From: Kordiimonas marina
GTDB lineage: Bacteria > Pseudomonadota > Alphaproteobacteria > Sphingomonadales > Kordiimonadaceae
Assembly (NCBI RefSeq): GCF_023006325.1
Contig: NZ_JAINDF010000006.1
Coordinates: 124,001-188,000, forward strand
Length of the DNA: 64,000 nucleotides
Reading direction: 5' to 3'
The notes below the pieces were generated by a model. It worked only from the letters and a program-made list of their open reading frames with translations, had not been told where the DNA came from and made no database searches. Positions 51,517 to 59,160 of the stretch are shown here, one piece after another; positions within the stretch are counted from its first letter, which is position 1; each line of letters starts with the position of its first letter. Position numbers and translations under genes: made by a program.

Positions 51517-52830
51517 ATGCGTATTCGTGACTCCATTCACACCGATCAGCTGCCGCCCAGCTATTATGCGGCGACCTGTAACGACACGGCTGACTTTCCG
51601 CGCCTTGAAGGCAATATCAAGGTCGACGTGTGCGTGGTTGGCGGCGGTTTTACCGGCGTTGCCACGGCGCTTCACCTGGCGGAAGCAGGCTATGATGTCG
51701 CGCTGGTGGAGCAGAACAAGATCGGCTGGGGCGCGTCCGGCAGGAACGGTGGACAGATCATCGGCGGTTATGGCCAATCCATGTCCGACATGGCGAAGAT
51801 CAACAAGTCCTTCGGCAAGAAGAATGTCCAGGCGGTGCTCGATATGGGCGTCGAATGCGTGGATATCATCCGCGACTGGGTAGAGAAATACGCTATCGAT
51901 TGCGACCTGACCTGGGGCTATTTCGATGCCGCGATGAAGCCGTCCGACATGGACTATCTTCTGGGTGCGATGGACACCATGCAGAAGCACGGCTACCCGC
52001 ACGAACAGCGCGTGATCGGCCAGGATGAAGTGAAGTCCATCGTTGGGTCCGACAAATATATCGGCGGCGTCGTCAATATGGGCTGGGGCCATGCCCATGT
52101 GCTCAATCTCGTCCGCGGCGAAGCCCGCGCGGCGGAAAAGCTCGGCGCCCGCATCTATGAAGATGCCCGTGTCAGCAGCATCGATATCCAGGACGATCAA
52201 ACCATCGTCAATATGGATACCTGCCGCGTGACCGCGAACCATGTGGTGCTTGCGGGCAATGCTTATCTCGGCCATCTGGTGCCGAAGCTGGCATCCCGAG
52301 TGATCCCGGCGGGCAGCTATATCATCGCGACCGAGCCGCTTTCCGAGGAATTGGCCGACAAAATCATGCCCAAGCGCTACGCCGTGTGCGACCAGCGCTG
52401 GGCGCTTGACTATTTCCGCATGAGCGCGGATCGGCGCATGTTGTTCGGTGGCCTCGCGACCTATTCGGGCCGTCACCCGAGCGATATCGTCGCTGCGGTG
52501 CGGCCCAACATGCTCAAGGTATTCCCGGAACTTGAAAGTGCCGAGATCACCCACGCCTGGGGCGGCTATATGGGCATCGGCCTCAACCGTATTCCGCAGC
52601 TTGGCCGGATCGCGCCGAAGGTTTATTATGCTCAGGCCTATTCGGGCCATGGCGTGGCGCCAAGCCATATGTCGGGCCGCCTGATTGCCGAGGCGATCGG
52701 CGGGAAGACCGACCGCTTCGATATCATGGTCGGCGTCAAGCATCCGCCGTTCCCGGGAGGCCGGATGTTCCGGCAGCCGATCCTGGCGGTGGGCATGGCT
52801 TATTATCGTCTTAAGGATGCATGGGGCTGA
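51517..52830 (+). CDS. PuuB-like FAD oxidoreductase, copy 2
   Basis: 437 aa. The FAD fold is VCVVGGGFTGVATALHLAE, then GWGASGRNGGQIIGGYGQ and AYSGHGVAPSHMSGRLIAE, the same architecture as the copy at 48354 but clearly diverged (for example G-G-Y-G-Q instead of I-N-G-F after the GG-Q-I). The N-terminus P-P-S-Y-Y-A-A-T matches PuuB. It could act on gamma-glutamylputrescine or on a related gamma-glutamyl amine such as glutamylated cadaverine or spermidine. Weak ribosome site. It follows gabD by 88 bases on the same strand. Confidence 0.85.
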   Translation: MRIRDSIHTDQLPPSYYAATCNDTADFPRLEGNIKVDVCVVGGGFTGVATALHLAEAGYDVALVEQNKIGWGASGRNGGQIIGGYGQSMSDMAKINKSFGKKNVQAVLDMGVECVDIIRDWVEKYAIDCDLTWGYFDAAMKPSDMDYLLGAMDTMQKHGYPHEQRVIGQDEVKSIVGSDKYIGGVVNMGWGHAHVLNLVRGEARAAEKLGARIYEDARVSSIDIQDDQTIVNMDTCRVTANHVVLAGNAYLGHLVPKLASRVIPAGSYIIATEPLSEELADKIMPKRYAVCDQRWALDYFRMSADRRMLFGGLATYSGRHPSDIVAAVRPNMLKVFPELESAEITHAWGGYMGIGLNRIPQLGRIAPKVYYAQAYSGHGVAPSHMSGRLIAEAIGGKTDRFDIMVGVKHPPFPGGRMFRQPILAVGMAYYRLKDAWG

Positions 52831-52883
52831 AGATGGCGATGGCAGGCGGCATAATTGGCCAGGGTGGTGTCGGTGGAAGGCCG

Positions 52884-54458
52884 ATGACCAAGGCTGATGC
52901 GGCCGGGCTTCTGCAGCGCGGTTTCGGCGCCATGATGCGCGGCGATTTCAGGGAGGCCGGTGGCTGCTGCACCCTTGTGCTGCGCCACTATCCCCGCGCC
53001 AAGGAAGCGCATTTCCTCGTCGGTCTGATCGGGGTCGAAAGCGGCGATTGGTCGACCGCGCAACATGCCTTCAAGAATGTCGTCTCGCTTGATGAAAATC
53101 ATGCCGCCGCCTGGGCCCAGCTTGCCCGCGCGTTTGTGACGACAGGCCAGATGGCCAATGCCGATAAGGCGCTTGAGAAAGCGGTTGCGCTCAATTCAGG
53201 CGATCCGCTTGTCCATGAAGTTCTGGCAACGGTTTACAGCCTGCTCGGCCATCAGGAAGAAGCACTGAAATGGTATGACCGGGCGCGTCAGATATCGGGC
53301 TCCGCCTATTTTGACCTCGGCCGCGCCAAATGCCTGACCTTCCTGGGGCGTATGGATGAAGCCCGCACCGCGCTTGAAGCGGTTCTGGCAGACAAACCGG
53401 ATGCCGCGCAGGCCCACTGGATGCTGTCGCGCCTCGGTAGCGCCAAGGATGATAGCCATGTCAAAGAAATGGCCAAGTTGCTGTCCGCCGTTCCGCCGGG
53501 CCATCAGGACCAGGCTTTCTATCACTATGCCATGGGTAAGGAGCTTGAAGATCTTAAGCGCTGGGATAAGGCTTTCGAGGCTTATGCTGCCGGTGCCAAG
53601 GTCCGCCGTGCGCTTGTCCGCTATGACGAGGCCGAAGACCAGGCGCTTTTTGAGACGCTGGAGCGTGTTTATGATGCGGACTGGTGGCAGAAGCGCGGGG
53701 CAGGGTGCGAAGACCCGTCGCCCATCTTTGTCGTGGGGCAGCCGCGCACAGGGACGACCCTTGTGGAACGGATTGTCACCGCGCACAGCGATGTTCATTC
53801 GGCAGGGGAATTGCAGCAGTTTGGCCAGTCGCTCAAGCGCATGACCGGGATCACATCCCCACGGGCGATGACGGCGGAAATCGTTGAGAAGGCGGCAGAG
53901 CTGGACCTTGAGAAGCTGGGTCAGCTGTATCTCGCCACCACACGCACAGTTCGGGGGGATTTACCCCGGTTTGTCGATAAACTACCGGTTAATTATCTTT
54001 ATCTGCCGCTTATTTTCGCGGCCTTTCCGAATGCCCGTGTCATTCATGTAACGCGGGACGCAGCCGATAGCTGTTTCGCCAGTTTCAAACAGCTATTCGC
54101 CGATGCCTACTTCCATTCCTACGACCAGGAGGAAATGGCCCGGCATTATGGTCGCTACAGTCGCCTGATGGCGCACTGGCGTGACCTTTTAGGAGACCGT
54201 GTCCTCGAGGTCGCTTACGAGGATGTGGTCGCTGATATTCCAGCTAACGCTCGAAAAATTATTGAATATCTGGGTCTTGAGTGGCAGGACGCCTGCGAAA
54301 ATTTCCATATGCAGGAGACGGCTGTAACCACAGCCAGTGCTGCCCAGGTGCGGGAGAAGGCGCACACGAGATCCGTGGGGAGATGGAGAGAGTTTGAACC
54401 ATATTTGGGGCCGATGCTGTCGGCCCTGAAAAATGCGGGATGGCAAAGTCCATCCTAA
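52884..54458 (+). CDS. TPR-repeat sulfotransferase
   Basis: About 524 aa. The N-terminal half has five or so tetratricopeptide repeats (LLQRGFGAMMRGDFREA, AHFLVGLIGVESGDWSTA, AWAQLARAFVTTGQMANA, VHEVLATVYSLLGHQEEA). The C-terminal half is a sulfotransferase fold with the PAPS 5'-phosphosulfate loop FVVGQPRTGTTLVERI and the 3'-phosphate site VIHVTRDAADSCFASF. Start uncertain: 52884 has GGAAGG close by; in-frame ATGs at 52821 to 52839 overlap the previous stop. Similar proteins often adjoin TonB-dependent receptors in alphaproteobacteria, as here, but the sulfated target is unknown. Confidence 0.8.
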   Translation: MTKADAAGLLQRGFGAMMRGDFREAGGCCTLVLRHYPRAKEAHFLVGLIGVESGDWSTAQHAFKNVVSLDENHAAAWAQLARAFVTTGQMANADKALEKAVALNSGDPLVHEVLATVYSLLGHQEEALKWYDRARQISGSAYFDLGRAKCLTFLGRMDEARTALEAVLADKPDAAQAHWMLSRLGSAKDDSHVKEMAKLLSAVPPGHQDQAFYHYAMGKELEDLKRWDKAFEAYAAGAKVRRALVRYDEAEDQALFETLERVYDADWWQKRGAGCEDPSPIFVVGQPRTGTTLVERIVTAHSDVHSAGELQQFGQSLKRMTGITSPRAMTAEIVEKAAELDLEKLGQLYLATTRTVRGDLPRFVDKLPVNYLYLPLIFAAFPNARVIHVTRDAADSCFASFKQLFADAYFHSYDQEEMARHYGRYSRLMAHWRDLLGDRVLEVAYEDVVADIPANARKIIEYLGLEWQDACENFHMQETAVTTASAAQVREKAHTRSVGRWREFEPYLGPMLSALKNAGWQSPS

Positions 54459-54463
54459 ATTCC

Positions 54464-54573
54464 GGATGCGGTTAGGTTGGCCCGCATCCAAACCACGTAA
54501 AGGGCATGACCCATGGGGGGATCCTTGCCCAAAATGAAACTCTCAGGCTTTGCCTGAAAGGGAGGAACAGAAA
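54464..54573 (+). promoter_or_regulatory. Structured leader of the TonB receptor gene
   Basis: Two perfect hairpins precede the gene: GGATGCGG (54464-54471) with CCGCATCC (54482-54489), and TCAGGC (54543-54548) with GCCTGA (54552-54557) just before the ribosome site GGGAGG. The bases AAACTCTCAGG before the second hairpin resemble the 3' half of the glycine-riboswitch consensus, but the matching 5' half (G-G-A-G-A-G and the central G-C-C-G-A-A-G-G) is not found nearby. RNA control is possible, glycine sensing is unproven. Confidence 0.35.
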
Positions 54574-56892
54574 ATGAAATCTGTGTATCAGACCCGCAGT
54601 GCCATGCTGGCAACCGGCGCTTCGCTGGTTGCTCTGCTCGGTGCGGGCCAGGCGTCCGCACAGGACAAGCCGAAGACCCTCGGCCTCGAAGAGATCGTGG
54701 TAACGGCGCAGAAGCGAGCGCAATCCGTGCAGGATGTGCCGATTGCCATCACGGCATTCGACGGCAACTTCACCAAGCGGGTTCACCTCGATGACGTGAA
54801 AGACCTGGTCAAATTCGCGCCGGGCTTTGCTGGCAACAGTAAAGACAGCTTCATCGACTATATCAACATCCGCGGTATCTCGACCAACGACTTCGGCGTT
54901 GGCGGCGACCCGTCGGCCGGCTTCTTCAAGAACGGCCTCTATCAGGGCCGGAACGGTGTTGTTGTGTCGTCGATGTTCGATATGGAACGCGCCGAGGTTC
55001 TGCGCGGCCCGCAGGGCTTCCTGTTCGGCCGGAACGCTATCGGTGGTGCTATCAGCCTCTATACCGCCAAGCCGAAGTTCGGCTCGTTCGGTGGCCACGT
55101 TGACGCCGGTGTCGGTGAACGCGGCATTCTTGAAGGCGAAGTGGCTGTAAACCTGCCGATGGGTGATGATTTCGCCCTGCGCCTGGCCGGTTACCATAGC
55201 CATGAAAATGGCTTTGTCACCAACCACTATAACCCGAACGGTGACAAGTTGGTTGCCCACAACAAGAATGCCCTTCGTGTCAGCGCTGGTTGGCGTGGTG
55301 ACAAGTGGGATGCCACCATGGTTGGCGAGTTCGAAGACCGCAATCAAAGCGGCTCGATCTACCGAGCCATCAATGATGAATCGATGGCTTTCCTTCAGAC
55401 GCTGCGTCCGATTATTGGCCGGGCGAAGCCGCATGGCGCCGACATGCGCAATATCGATTCCGACCTTGGTCTCGGCAACTATGACCGCGGCAAAATCTAT
55501 TCCGGTAGCCTGGAGGTCAACTACGACCTCGATTTCGCTACCCTGACGTCGAACACCGGCTACAAAGGCCATACCTATGCCTATGCCGAAGATTTCGACG
55601 GCATGCCGATCCGCTATAACGATTATGGCCAGAACCAGAGCGGCAGCTATTTCGAGACCGAGCTGCGTCTTGTCTCGCAAAAGGGTGACAGCCCGCTTAG
55701 CTGGTATGCCGGTGTTTCCTACTATAAGGAAACCATCAACGCCACGTTCGACAACGCCTCGAATCCTGAGGTTCTCTGTGCCGCTTATTATGAAATGAGC
55801 TGCTCGGACCTGTATGCCTATTGGGGCTATGGCGACTTTACCGCCAACCCGAACGGCCACCACGAGCGCAACCGTGTTGCCGGCAAATATAAGGGTTGGG
55901 GTGCCTATGTGGACTTCACCTATGCCGTAACCGACAAGTTCGAACTTGATGCCGGTGTCCGCTATACCAAAGACACCAAGCACTTCGGTATCGACGTTCT
56001 GCCGGTTCATGACGAGCTCGGTCCGTTCTTCATGTTCGGCTACACCACCGATGGCTTCGTCTATGGCGACAAGTCGTGGGATGACTTCACGCCGCGCTTC
56101 ATCGCCCGGTATCGTCCGAACGACAGCTGGATGATCTATGCCAGCGCGACCAAGGGCTATAAGTCCGGTGGTTTCGGCAGCTTTGCCGTTCTGTTGCCGA
56201 ATGGCATGGACGACAATCTGGTGGCGAACCCGGGTGCAACGCCTGACGCCTTCAACCCGGAGAAAGTCTGGTCGTATGAAATCGGCGCCAAGGGCGACAT
56301 GTTCGACAAGAAACTGCGTCTCGATTTCGCAGGCTACCACTACCGTTACACCGACCTGCAGATCAACTATTGGGATGCAGGCACCAAGGTGGCAAACGTT
56401 GGTACTGTGAACGCCTGGGGTCTCGAAGCGTCGGCTCAGGCCATTCTTGGCCCGAACTTCGACCTGTTCGTGTCCGGTTCCTATAACCACAACAAGATCC
56501 ACGGTGCGGACCAGATCGTACCGGGCAGTGATGGCCACCGCCTTGGTGGTACGCCTGAATGGATCGCGTCCGGCGTGCTGACGTTCCATACGCCAGTCAA
56601 GGATAAGGGTGAGGCCAACGCATCGGTCGAATTCCGGACCCAGACGTCGACCTTCGGCGGGCTCGATAACGCTGTTGAGGCGATCAACCCGGGTTGGACC
56701 GACGTTACCTTCCGGATGGGCTTTGACGCCGATGCCGGCTGGTCGGTTACCGGCTATGTCGAGAACGTCTTCAATGCGCTCTATTTCGACGGTACCGGTG
56801 AGGCTTCCTTCCCGTTCCCGGCGCACTATTTCGGCGCCAGCCGTCCGCGCACCTTCGGCGTCAAATTCTCGTACAAGTTCGGCGACGAGTAA
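54574..56892 (+). CDS. TonB-dependent outer-membrane receptor
   Basis: A 772-aa outer-membrane transporter. Signal peptide to about residue 30 (L-G-A-G-Q-A-S-A), TonB box E-E-I-V-V-T-A-Q-K, plug domain with VPIAITAFDG, I-N-I-R-G-I-S and RAEVLRGPQGFLFGRNAIGG, then a long beta barrel ending in F-G-V-K-F-S-Y-K-F. This is the FecA-like/CirA-like alphaproteobacterial type with aromatic C-terminus. Substrate unknown; it lies downstream of the polyamine genes and sulfotransferase and is followed by a UUCG terminator. Confidence 0.93.
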   Translation: MKSVYQTRSAMLATGASLVALLGAGQASAQDKPKTLGLEEIVVTAQKRAQSVQDVPIAITAFDGNFTKRVHLDDVKDLVKFAPGFAGNSKDSFIDYINIRGISTNDFGVGGDPSAGFFKNGLYQGRNGVVVSSMFDMERAEVLRGPQGFLFGRNAIGGAISLYTAKPKFGSFGGHVDAGVGERGILEGEVAVNLPMGDDFALRLAGYHSHENGFVTNHYNPNGDKLVAHNKNALRVSAGWRGDKWDATMVGEFEDRNQSGSIYRAINDESMAFLQTLRPIIGRAKPHGADMRNIDSDLGLGNYDRGKIYSGSLEVNYDLDFATLTSNTGYKGHTYAYAEDFDGMPIRYNDYGQNQSGSYFETELRLVSQKGDSPLSWYAGVSYYKETINATFDNASNPEVLCAAYYEMSCSDLYAYWGYGDFTANPNGHHERNRVAGKYKGWGAYVDFTYAVTDKFELDAGVRYTKDTKHFGIDVLPVHDELGPFFMFGYTTDGFVYGDKSWDDFTPRFIARYRPNDSWMIYASATKGYKSGGFGSFAVLLPNGMDDNLVANPGATPDAFNPEKVWSYEIGAKGDMFDKKLRLDFAGYHYRYTDLQINYWDAGTKVANVGTVNAWGLEASAQAILGPNFDLFVSGSYNHNKIHGADQIVPGSDGHRLGGTPEWIASGVLTFHTPVKDKGEANASVEFRTQTSTFGGLDNAVEAINPGWTDVTFRMGFDADAGWSVTGYVENVFNALYFDGTGEASFPFPAHYFGASRPRTFGVKFSYKFGDE

Positions 56893-56931
56893 GCCTTCAG
56901 GCCCTTCCTGGGGCTTTTTGGCAGATTTTGG

Positions 56932-56958
56932 AAAGGGAGGCTTCGGCCTCCCTTTTTC
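56932..56958 (+). terminator. Terminator of the TonB receptor
   Basis: A 10-bp perfect stem, AAAGGGAGGC (56932-56941) and GCCTCCCTTT (56946-56955), with a TTCG tetraloop and trailing Ts. Confidence 0.95.
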
Positions 56959-57035
56959 GTGGGCCAGATGTTTGTTGACAAGCGCCTTAAAAACATGCGT
57001 CAAACCAAGGCAATGACATGACGCAGGCGGGATAG

Positions 57036-57290
57036 ATGGTTCGCAAACATGTGCAAAAAGTAACCCCAAACAGCCGGACCGGGCGGCTGGTTGTTGGCAT
57101 CGCGCTGATTATCGGCGGTATACTGGGCTTCCTGCCCGTGCTTGGTTTCTGGATGATCCCGCTGGGGTTCCTGGTTCTGTCGGTGGACTTTCCCTCCGTG
57201 CGCCGGTTCAGGCGCCGGTATGAGGTCAAGATCGGCCGGGCCTGGCAGAATTGGAAAGCCAAAAGACGTAAAGGCCATAAAGGGGACTAA
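57036..57290 (+). CDS. Small two-helix membrane protein
   Basis: 84 aa, with two hydrophobic spans around residues 18-34 and 37-52 (L-V-V-G-I-A-L-I-I-G-G-I-L-G and V-L-G-F-W-M-I-P-L-G-F-L-V-L). A basic C-terminal tail (R-R-F-R-R-R-Y-E-V-K) follows. The two close spans with a Pro/Gly turn resemble the small alphaproteobacterial PGPGW-type membrane proteins; the name is not certain. It ends one base before the threonine dehydratase ATG and is probably co-transcribed with it. Confidence 0.7.
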   Translation: MVRKHVQKVTPNSRTGRLVVGIALIIGGILGFLPVLGFWMIPLGFLVLSVDFPSVRRFRRRYEVKIGRAWQNWKAKRRKGHKGD

Positions 57291-57291
57291 G

Positions 57292-58272
57292 ATGACCGCG
57301 CCAGCCATCAGCTATGACGATATTCTCTCTGCCGCCCGGCAGATCAAGGGCGTTGCCGTCCGGACGCCGCTTTATGAGAGCCCCGCGCTCAATGACAGGA
57401 TTGGCGGCCGGGTCTTCATCAAGCTTGAGAACCTCCAGCAGACCGGCGCCTTCAAGTTTCGCGGCGCCTATAACCGTTTGTCGCGCCTGAATGAGGATGA
57501 AAAAGCCGCGGGCGTTGTTGCCTTTTCAAGCGGCAACCATGCCCAGGGCGTGGCGCGCGCGGCGCAGATGCTCGGCATCAAGGCGACGATCGTCATGCCG
57601 CATGACGCGCCGCCCCTGAAGGTAGAGCGCACGCGCGGGTTCGGGGCCGAAGTGGTGATCTATGACCGCTACAAGGAAGACCGTGAGGCGGTAGCGCGCT
57701 CGGTTGCGAGCGACAGCGGCGCCGTGATCGTGCCGCCCTTCAATAATGAGTATGTCATGGCCGGGCAGGGCACGGCGGGCCTTGAGATCGCCGAGGACCT
57801 GAACGCCCTTGGCGTGGTGCCGGACCAGGTGCTGGTCAACTGTGGCGGTGGCGGGCTGGCGTCCGGTATTTTCACCGCCATGTATCATCATTTCCCGGAA
57901 GTTCAGGGCTATGCGGTTGAGCCGGAGACCATGGATGACGTCAAACGCTCGCTTGAGACAGGCACGCGCCAGGTGATCGACCCGGACGCGCGCTCCATCT
58001 GTGATGCGCTCCTGACCCAAAGCCCGGGGGAGCTGACCTTCAGCGTGCTGCAGCATCTGGGCATCAAGGGACTGACGGTCAGCGATGACGATGCCCTGAA
58101 GACGGTGGGCTATGCCGCACGGGAGCTGAAACTGGTCGGCGAACCGGGGGGCGTGGTGTCGCTCGCGGCGCTGCTTTCCGGTAAAATGAGCGGGCGCGAC
58201 AAGGTCAGTGTCTGCATCATAAGTGGTGGGAATATCGACCCTGCATTGTTGAAGCAGTGCCTGGACCTTTAG
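57292..58272 (+). CDS. Threonine/serine ammonia-lyase (short form)
   Basis: PLP enzyme of 326 aa that deaminates threonine (or serine). PLP lysine in TGAFKFRGAYNRLS, the S-S-G-N-H-A-Q-G-V-A motif, glycine loop NCGGGGLASG, and I-I-S-G-G-N-I-D at the end. The length lacks the regulatory ACT domain of biosynthetic IlvA, matching the catabolic/constitutive short type. Serine racemase is a less likely alternative. ATG 57292 has AGGGGACTAAG upstream. Confidence 0.88.
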   Translation: MTAPAISYDDILSAARQIKGVAVRTPLYESPALNDRIGGRVFIKLENLQQTGAFKFRGAYNRLSRLNEDEKAAGVVAFSSGNHAQGVARAAQMLGIKATIVMPHDAPPLKVERTRGFGAEVVIYDRYKEDREAVARSVASDSGAVIVPPFNNEYVMAGQGTAGLEIAEDLNALGVVPDQVLVNCGGGGLASGIFTAMYHHFPEVQGYAVEPETMDDVKRSLETGTRQVIDPDARSICDALLTQSPGELTFSVLQHLGIKGLTVSDDDALKTVGYAARELKLVGEPGGVVSLAALLSGKMSGRDKVSVCIISGGNIDPALLKQCLDL

Positions 58273-58380
58273 CGAACCTTTAGGGCTTGGCCTTGGCCGT
58301 TCAATAGGCTATAGAGCAAAATATGAACATCCAAGGGGGGCTGCGGCCCGGAGTGATTTAGCTGGCCGAGGAGCTGAGTG

Positions 58381-58491
58381 ATGATGGAAATTCAAGAGCA
58401 AGAGCAGACCTACCATAACTTCCTGAAGTATGCGACGCGCGGACTGATCGCAGGCATCGTACTTCTGGTTTTCCTGGCGATGATTGCTTAA
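58381..58491 (+). CDS. aa3-type cytochrome c oxidase subunit IV
   Basis: A 36-residue membrane peptide: an N-terminal polar part (E-I-Q-E-Q-E-Q-T-Y-H-N-F-L-K-Y-A-T-R-G) and one helix (L-I-A-G-I-V-L-L-V-F-L-A-M-I-A). The Q-x-T-Y-x-x-F-x-K-x-A/T-x-x-G pattern and size are those of the bacterial COX4_pro_2 family of aa3 oxidases. GAGGAG lies 8 bases before the ATG, and a strong terminator follows. It is far from other oxidase genes, as is usual for this subunit. Confidence 0.82.
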   Translation: MMEIQEQEQTYHNFLKYATRGLIAGIVLLVFLAMIA

Positions 58492-58515
58492 TCGAGACAG
58501 GAATATCTGCCTAAC

Positions 58516-58548
58516 AAAAAACGGCGCCTCATGCGGGCGCCGTTTTTT
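58516..58548. terminator. Bidirectional terminator (subunit IV / hspQ)
   Basis: ACGGCGCC (58521-58528) pairs with GGCGCCGT (58536-58543), flanked by an A-run and a T-run, so it ends the + strand oxidase subunit and the - strand hspQ. Confidence 0.93.
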
Positions 58549-58568
58549 ATTGCTCTGATCCCAGGGCC

Positions 58569-58913
58569 TCAATGGCGCGGGAAGGCCGTTAGCTGATAAT
58601 GCCCGCGCTCCAGGCTGCCGAACAGCTCCGGTACATCCGGATGGTTGACCGGCTCATCTGAATCGTCGGGCACCAGGTTCTGCTGCGAGACATAGGCCTC
58701 GTAGCTCGAATCCTCATTCTCGGCGAACAGATGGTAATAAGGCTGTTCCTTCGCGGGCCGGATTTCGGCCGGGATGGATTCCCACCATTCCTCGGAATTG
58801 GCGAACTCGGCATCGACATCGAAGATGACGCCCCGGAACGGGAAATAGCGGTGACGCACGACTTGGCCAATCGTAAACAGCGGGCGCTTGGTAATCGGCA
58901 GATCTTTGTGCAT
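58569..58913 (-). CDS. hspQ: Heat-shock protein HspQ (YccV family)
   Basis: A 114-aa protein of the hemimethylated-DNA-binding HspQ family, a heat-induced specificity factor of Lon protease in enterobacteria. Family marks: FTIGQVVRHRYFPFRGVIFDVD, then E-W-W-E-S-I-P, PYYHLFAENEDSSYEAYVSQQN and L-V-P. Start ATG with AGGAG about 11 bases upstream. The promoter at 58942-58970 and an overlapping palindrome lie upstream. Confidence 0.93.
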   Translation of the reverse strand: MHKDLPITKRPLFTIGQVVRHRYFPFRGVIFDVDAEFANSEEWWESIPAEIRPAKEQPYYHLFAENEDSSYEAYVSQQNLVPDDSDEPVNHPDVPELFGSLERGHYQLTAFPRH

Positions 58914-58932
58914 TTGGTCTGGAACTCCTTTA

Positions 58933-58970
58933 CTGACGCGTCAGATAGGCAGCGGGAGCAACTTTGTCAA
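58933..58970 (-). promoter_or_regulatory. hspQ promoter with overlapping palindrome
   Basis: On the - strand TTGACA (58970-58965), 17 bases, TATCTG (58947-58942). The context C-C-T-A-T-C-T resembles the alphaproteobacterial RpoH -10 element, with G-T-T-G instead of C-T-T-G at -35. The perfect palindrome CTGACGCGTCAG (58933-58944) overlaps the end of the -10 region, an operator-like position. Confidence 0.55.
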
Positions 58971-59160
58971 CCGAACCCGGTGTGATGCGGGTATTTCGTC
59001 GCACTCTGGGCGCAGTTTATCGCATGAAGGTTGGCAAAAGATTACCGGGCGTGAACAAATTTCTCTTTTTGACTGGGCAGGCAAACCTGATTGGGGCAGG
59101 TTTAAAGTCTGCTGTAAACGGCCGCTTGGGGCCGGAATCGCCATTTACAAAGGGAAAATC

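Noticed and set aside
54543-54573. A full glycine riboswitch ahead of the TonB receptor
   Set aside because: Only the 3' half resembles the consensus; the 5' GGAGAG and the central core are not found at a proper distance. It is kept as a weak observation rather than a feature call.
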